The notes under the pieces are model-generated. The model made no database searches. It saw only the letters and a list, made by a program, of their open reading frames with translations, and was not told the DNA's origin. A stretch of 15,496 bases of DNA from assembly GCA_013695335.1 (NCBI GenBank), contig JACDAR010000338.1:1-15496 (forward strand), written 5' to 3'. The first letter of the stretch is position 1; each line of letters opens with the position of its first letter. Shown piece by piece: positions 12,305 through 15,496 of the stretch. The position numbers and the translations under genes are program-made. Source of the DNA: Rubrobacter sp. (lineage in GTDB: Bacteria; Actinomycetota; Rubrobacteria; Rubrobacterales; Rubrobacteraceae).

Positions 12305-14845
12305 CTACAAGACCGTGCGCACAGTCTCGCCGACGGTGGGGGTATGGATTTTGTGGTTCGGCGATAGGCGGTAGGCCAGGTCGCTGATGCGGCGACGGGA
12401 GCCGTGTATCAGGATGATCTGACGCGGCGTCAGCTTCTCAGTAATGCCGAGGAGCTGGTCCTGGGTGCAGTGCGCCGCGAAGCTCACCTTCTCGACCCGC
12501 CACTGCTCCTCTTCGCCCTCCGCCTTGTGGGCTCCGTAGGATGAGAAGGCGTTGGAGGGTAGGATCACGGCGTTCTTCGGGCTGGTCTCCAGTCGCTTCC
12601 TGTAGAACGCGCTGGCGCCGCCCTGCATTGTGACCGGTGAGGCGATGATGGCGCAAGGGTTGGCCAGGATGCGCTCCCTTGCCTTGTCGTCGTTGGAGAC
12701 CGCCCTGATGTTCTCGGAGAAGAAAAGCTCCCTCGGGTCAGAGAGTTGCAGATACGGCTTCATGTAGCCTAGCTGTTCGGCGTAGAGTTTCTCGGATGTG
12801 GTCACCACTGAGCCGTCAACGTAGATGAACACGTTCCTGTCCAGGCCGTATTCCCGGCTGTAATGTTTGAGTCCGAGGATGATCTCCTGCGCCTGACCCA
12901 GCGCGTACGTCGGGATGAGCACGGTCCCGCCCTGCTTCTGGGTGGTCTCGTTTATCGTCTCCACCATCGTGCGGATGGACTCGGAGAAAGGCTGCGGCTT
13001 CTGGTCCGCCAGGGTGGCCTCCATGATCAGGAGGTCTATGTCGCTAACCTCCGGCAGCCGCGCCGAGGGGATGGAGAAATGGTCCTCCATGCAGATGTCG
13101 CCCGTGTGAAAGACAGTCGCCGGCCCAGACGTGAGCAGCACGCTCGCAGCCCCCAGGATGTGCCCGCTTTCGGTGAGCGTCACGTGGGCGTCCCCGACCT
13201 TCAGCTCCTTGCCGAAAGGCGTGGGGACCAGGCGCTTCTTGACCTCGTGGATCGGAACGCCGCCTGGAAGCCCCCCGCCCATCGCCGCGTGGTCGTTGAG
13301 CGCTGCCACTATCAGCCTGGCGGAAGGCGGGGTGCAGTAGATCGGGAGCTTCGGATGTTCTTTGACGAGCAGCGGCAGGGCGCCGCAGTGGTCGAGGTGG
13401 GCGTGGGTTATCACTGCGGCGTCTATGCCTTCCAGCCGCCCGAAATCAGGCGCCAGCGGGCCGCGTCCGTCGGGTTTGATCCCCGCGTCCACAAGCACCC
13501 GCGTGGTGCCGAAATCGAGCAGATGGCTGCTGCCTCCCACCTCTCCCGATCCCCCCAGAGCCCGGAAGGATAGCGTCGGGCGGGGTTTGGCGTATGCCCG
13601 GATGCGGGTGGTGGCAGCCCCGTTGGCCGGTTCCTCAGCAGCCGCGCCGTTCAGGGTGAGGAACGGTTCTTCGACCAGGCTAGCAGGAGAAGACTCCGCA
13701 TCTTCGTCTTCATCAGACGAGGAGCTGTTGGAGCCCGAGTCAGATGGAGCCCTCGACGCCCTTCTTGGTTCGCTCAGGTCGGTGTGGGACTGGAGGACCT
13801 TGCCCATGAACTCCAGCAGGCGGGCAGTCTGGCCCGCCGACTCCAGCGAGTTCGGCAGCGCGCCAACCTCGTTCTTCACGGCCCGCACCAGGAGGTCCCC
13901 GAACCCCGCGTCGGTGAAGCGGGCGTTCTTGAGGGCGTTACGGACCTTGTCCCGCTCGCCGGTCACGCGGCCTAACTCGTCGTGCAGTTCTTCGAGCCTG
14001 CCTGCTGCTTTCGTGTAAGCCTCGCGTTCGCTCTCCAGCGACCGCTCCAGGTGGATGCCGCGCCGCTCCAGCGTGGAGATCCTCTCGTTCAACTGTTCGC
14101 GGGAATCCAGGGCGGACGACGCCCTTTCCTCCGCCCGCTTCACGCGCACGGAGGCGCCCTCGCGCTCGCCTGTTAGCACCTTCACCTCTTCAGCCAGCGC
14201 AGCGGCCCGCTCGTTGGCGGTCCTGGAGGTGAAAGAGAGGCGCTCGTTTTCCTTCTTGAGCTGCTCCACTGCCTCTTCGAGTTCTTTGATGCGGGCGTCT
14301 TCCGAGGACCGCTTCTCAGCCTGCTGATGCTCCTGCTTCCAGGCTTCGATGAGAGCCTCGACCGTCTCGGGGTCGGTTTCGTCCTCGTCGCTCAAGGATG
14401 CGAGGAGCAGACCCTCGACCGTGTGGGACTCGATGAGATCCTCTACGTTTTCCGTGGAGATGTCTCCCAGGGCTTCGAAGGTCTCTGGTGGGATCTGCTC
14501 CGCAACAGCCGTGCGGAATGCGCCCCAAGCCGCTGCGTCTTGCAGAATGCGGCGCGAGAGTCCCCGCAAGAGTTGCGCGCTGCCGCCAGTTTTCCGGGTA
14601 AGGGCGTCTGCCTGAATGCCGCGGGGCAGCAGCACCTCCTCCAGGCCAGGCACGCTCTTGCACAGATCCGCCAGTGCCCTGCGGGTATCCAACCGCGAGA
14701 GGCGGCGTTGGATCAAACCCTCAGGCAAGCCTTCAGGCGGTAGCTGGCGCGCCAGGAGTTCCCCGGCGCTCTCCTGGTTTTCTCCGTTTGCATTTGCTCC
14801 GGCCTGTCCTTCAGTTTCGTCGCCGTTGGGTGTGGGATCTGACAT
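12305..14845 (-). CDS. Metallo-beta-lactamase/beta-CASP predicted ribonuclease with long coiled-coil N-terminal half
   Basis: 846 aa from ATG at 14845, which has GGAGGGAG 5 nt upstream; a TTG ten codons earlier is less likely. Residues 415-846 are an MBL/beta-CASP nuclease of the CPSF73-like RNA-processing group. HAHLDHCG (481-488) gives zinc ligands H481, H483, D485 and H486; H562 (GHILGA) and D583 (FHTGD) complete the site. beta-CASP motifs follow: E609/D614 in MEATLAD, H792 in AAHCTQDQL and H814 in ILIHGS. The first 150 residues are helical and unrecognised. About 165-305 is a charged coiled coil, and 360-390 is a Ser/Asp/Glu-rich linker. Bacterial RNase J and YSH1-type enzymes usually lack such an N-terminal half. 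Predicted endo- or exoribonuclease in the cytoplasm; substrate unknown. Confidence 0.9.
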   Translation of the reverse strand: MSDPTPNGDETEGQAGANANGENQESAGELLARQLPPEGLPEGLIQRRLSRLDTRRALADLCKSVPGLEEVLLPRGIQADALTRKTGGSAQLLRGLSRRILQDAAAWGAFRTAVAEQIPPETFEALGDISTENVEDLIESHTVEGLLLASLSDEDETDPETVEALIEAWKQEHQQAEKRSSEDARIKELEEAVEQLKKENERLSFTSRTANERAAALAEEVKVLTGEREGASVRVKRAEERASSALDSREQLNERISTLERRGIHLERSLESEREAYTKAAGRLEELHDELGRVTGERDKVRNALKNARFTDAGFGDLLVRAVKNEVGALPNSLESAGQTARLLEFMGKVLQSHTDLSEPRRASRAPSDSGSNSSSSDEDEDAESSPASLVEEPFLTLNGAAAEEPANGAATTRIRAYAKPRPTLSFRALGGSGEVGGSSHLLDFGTTRVLVDAGIKPDGRGPLAPDFGRLEGIDAAVITHAHLDHCGALPLLVKEHPKLPIYCTPPSARLIVAALNDHAAMGGGLPGGVPIHEVKKRLVPTPFGKELKVGDAHVTLTESGHILGAASVLLTSGPATVFHTGDICMEDHFSIPSARLPEVSDIDLLIMEATLADQKPQPFSESIRTMVETINETTQKQGGTVLIPTYALGQAQEIILGLKHYSREYGLDRNVFIYVDGSVVTTSEKLYAEQLGYMKPYLQLSDPRELFFSENIRAVSNDDKARERILANPCAIIASPVTMQGGASAFYRKRLETSPKNAVILPSNAFSSYGAHKAEGEEEQWRVEKVSFAAHCTQDQLLGITEKLTPRQIILIHGSRRRISDLAYRLSPNHKIHTPTVGETVRTVL

Positions 14846-14915
14846 AGGAACTCCCTCCACTGATGTGAATGTCAAGTGGCGTTATCATGTACAGTGGATT
14901 TTATCATGGCCGTTT

Positions 14916-14930
14916 CCAGGAACTTCCTGG
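14916..14930. promoter_or_regulatory. Inverted repeat, candidate operator
   Basis: CCAGGAA (14916-14922), one C, then TTCCTGG (14924-14930): perfect 7-bp arms with a 1-nt centre. It occupies the place where the -35 element of the following gene would be (-10 box at 14937-14942). This suits a dimeric regulator site, but no regulator is identified. Confidence 0.45.
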
Positions 14931-14936
14931 TTCGTG

Positions 14937-14942
14937 TAGACT
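14937..14942 (+). promoter_or_regulatory. -10 box TAGACT of a probable leaderless transcript
   Basis: TAGACT is followed by TGGTGC and then ATG at 14949, again a 6-nt spacer, without a Shine-Dalgarno sequence. Confidence 0.55.
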
Positions 14943-14948
14943 TGGTGC

Positions 14949-15221
14949 ATGGCTGACGCTGCGACAGAGGACAAAGTAAAGGTCAGGGCCTACTCGCCCG
15001 GACTCTACCCGATACTGGTCCTGGAATTCCCCTCGGGCGAACTCAGGACCGCATACCACGAGGCTGGCTACGACCTCGAACGCACGAAGCAGGTAACCGA
15101 AGAGTGGCTCTCGGACAACGCCATCGGCCGCCACGGTTTCGTGGGGGTGAGCCCACCCGAAGATGTTCCGATCTCAGCCCTGAGAGATTACGCGCACGAA
15201 AGAGTGTCGGAGACTTCCTAG
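14949..15221 (+). CDS. Small hypothetical protein
   Basis: 90 aa, soluble, acidic overall. The central part runs PILVLEFPSGELRTAYHEAG, then ERTKQVTEEWLSD and GFVGVSPPEDVPISALRDYA, suggesting a small alpha/beta fold. No family recognised. It has its own -10 box 6 nt before the ATG and a palindrome at the -35 position, which supports a real, possibly regulated, gene. It is transcribed divergently from the beta-CASP gene. An overlapping leftward frame over the same bases is treated as a shadow. Confidence 0.72.
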   Translation: MADAATEDKVKVRAYSPGLYPILVLEFPSGELRTAYHEAGYDLERTKQVTEEWLSDNAIGRHGFVGVSPPEDVPISALRDYAHERVSETS

Positions 15222-15254
15222 CGCTGCTTCCCGTGGGAGCCGCCGCTGTAGCGC

Positions 15255-15496
15255 CTAGTTGCTGCCGCTCCTCTTACCGCCGCCACCACCGCTGCCGCCA
15301 CCGCCGCTACCACCGCTGCCGCCACCGGCGCCGCCGTTGGTGCTGCTACCGCTGCCGCTATTGTTGCCGCCAGTACCACCGCTTCCACTACCACTGGTAC
15401 CGCTGCCGCCCCCGCCGCCAGTACCGCTGTTGTTATTCTGAGCGTCCTGGCGGGCTTCCTGTCGCGCTGCACGCGCTTCCCGTTGCGCCTCCCGCC
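15255..15496 (-). CDS. Gly/Ser-rich C-terminal tail of an incomplete protein
   Basis: On the minus strand an open frame enters from the right edge and ends at TAG (15257-15255), giving 79 codons. The first visible 19 residues are Arg/Ala/Glu/Gln-rich (REAQREARAARQEARQD), a helical coiled-coil-like segment. The next 55 or so are almost only Gly, Ser, Thr and Asn, and the protein ends KRSGSN. This frame is preferred over the Ala-rich and Leu/Pro-rich alternatives because its codons (GGC, GGT, AGC, AAC) give a familiar disordered tail. Function cannot be told from the tail. CTAG stop-codon contexts at 15218-15221 and 15255-15258 flank a short imperfect hairpin between the converging genes. Confidence 0.6.
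   Translation of the reverse strand, partial: REAQREARAARQEARQDAQNNNSGTGGGGGSGTSGSGSGGTGGNNSGSGSSTNGGAGGGSGGSGGGGSGGGGGKRSGSN

Noticed and set aside
12863..13573. 236-codon plus-strand frame opposite the beta-CASP domain
   Set aside because: Antisense to conserved catalytic motifs; product is Arg/His-rich without a domain.
14904..15134. 76-codon leftward frame opposite the small hypothetical gene
   Set aside because: No promoter or ribosome binding site was evident, while the plus-strand gene has a -10 box with the same spacing as four other genes.
15218..15472. Leftward Ala/Val-rich and rightward Leu/Pro-rich frames at the right end
   Set aside because: Both are other-frame readings of a GGC/GGT/AGC repeat-like tract; the Gly/Ser-rich frame ending at 15255 is the natural one.

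Overview
The window looks like chromosomal DNA of a fairly GC-rich bacterium, most likely an actinomycete-type lineage (Actinomycetota; a Rubrobacter-like or other deep-branching class is possible). This is inference. The clues are a succinate dehydrogenase of the C-A-B type with one five-helix anchor, resembling mycobacterial Sdh1; many TTG/GTG starts; several genes whose -10 box sits so close to the ATG that the mRNA should be leaderless; and a tRNA gene without an encoded CCA end. No plasmid, phage, transposase or CRISPR genes were seen.

Layout. 1-190: end of an unknown gene and a strong terminator. 207-2211: an NYN-domain predicted RNase with C-terminal winged-helix-like segments, a small leftward membrane protein whose stop overlaps the NYN stop, and a small HTH-like protein. 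2240-2686: the RNase P RNA gene rnpB, followed by a 147-bp inverted repeat element built from heptamers. 2949-6323: sdhC-sdhA-sdhB, closed by a terminator. 6407-6989: a VOC/glyoxalase-fold gene, a heptamer repeat array and a leftward tRNA-Gly(CCC). 7062-7945: a small membrane protein coupled to a Nudix hydrolase. 7896-10769 (leftward): an HFCD/CoaC-like flavoprotein, an EamA transporter, a GNAT acetyltransferase and a class I methyltransferase, joined by 4-nt NTGA overlaps. 10875-12297 (rightward): a short-chain dehydrogenase and a hypothetical gene. 12305-14845 (leftward): a large metallo-beta-lactamase/beta-CASP predicted RNase with a long coiled-coil N-terminal half. 14949-15221: a small hypothetical gene. 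15255-15496: the Gly/Ser-rich end of an incomplete leftward gene.

The best-supported system is respiratory: sdhCAB would oxidise succinate and reduce quinone, and the anchor carries a Cys/His cluster that could bind a metal centre. Three RNA-processing genes (NYN nuclease, RNase P RNA, beta-CASP nuclease) occur in the window but are not co-transcribed. The leftward flavoprotein-EamA-GNAT-methyltransferase set looks like an operon without an obvious shared pathway.

The most unusual observation is that rnpB contains two copies of the same perfect palindrome (30-bp core), forming what should be helices P12 and P19, two variable peripheral positions of RNase P RNA. The second is a set of five genes in which a TANACT/TAAGAT-type -10 box lies exactly 6 nt before the ATG.
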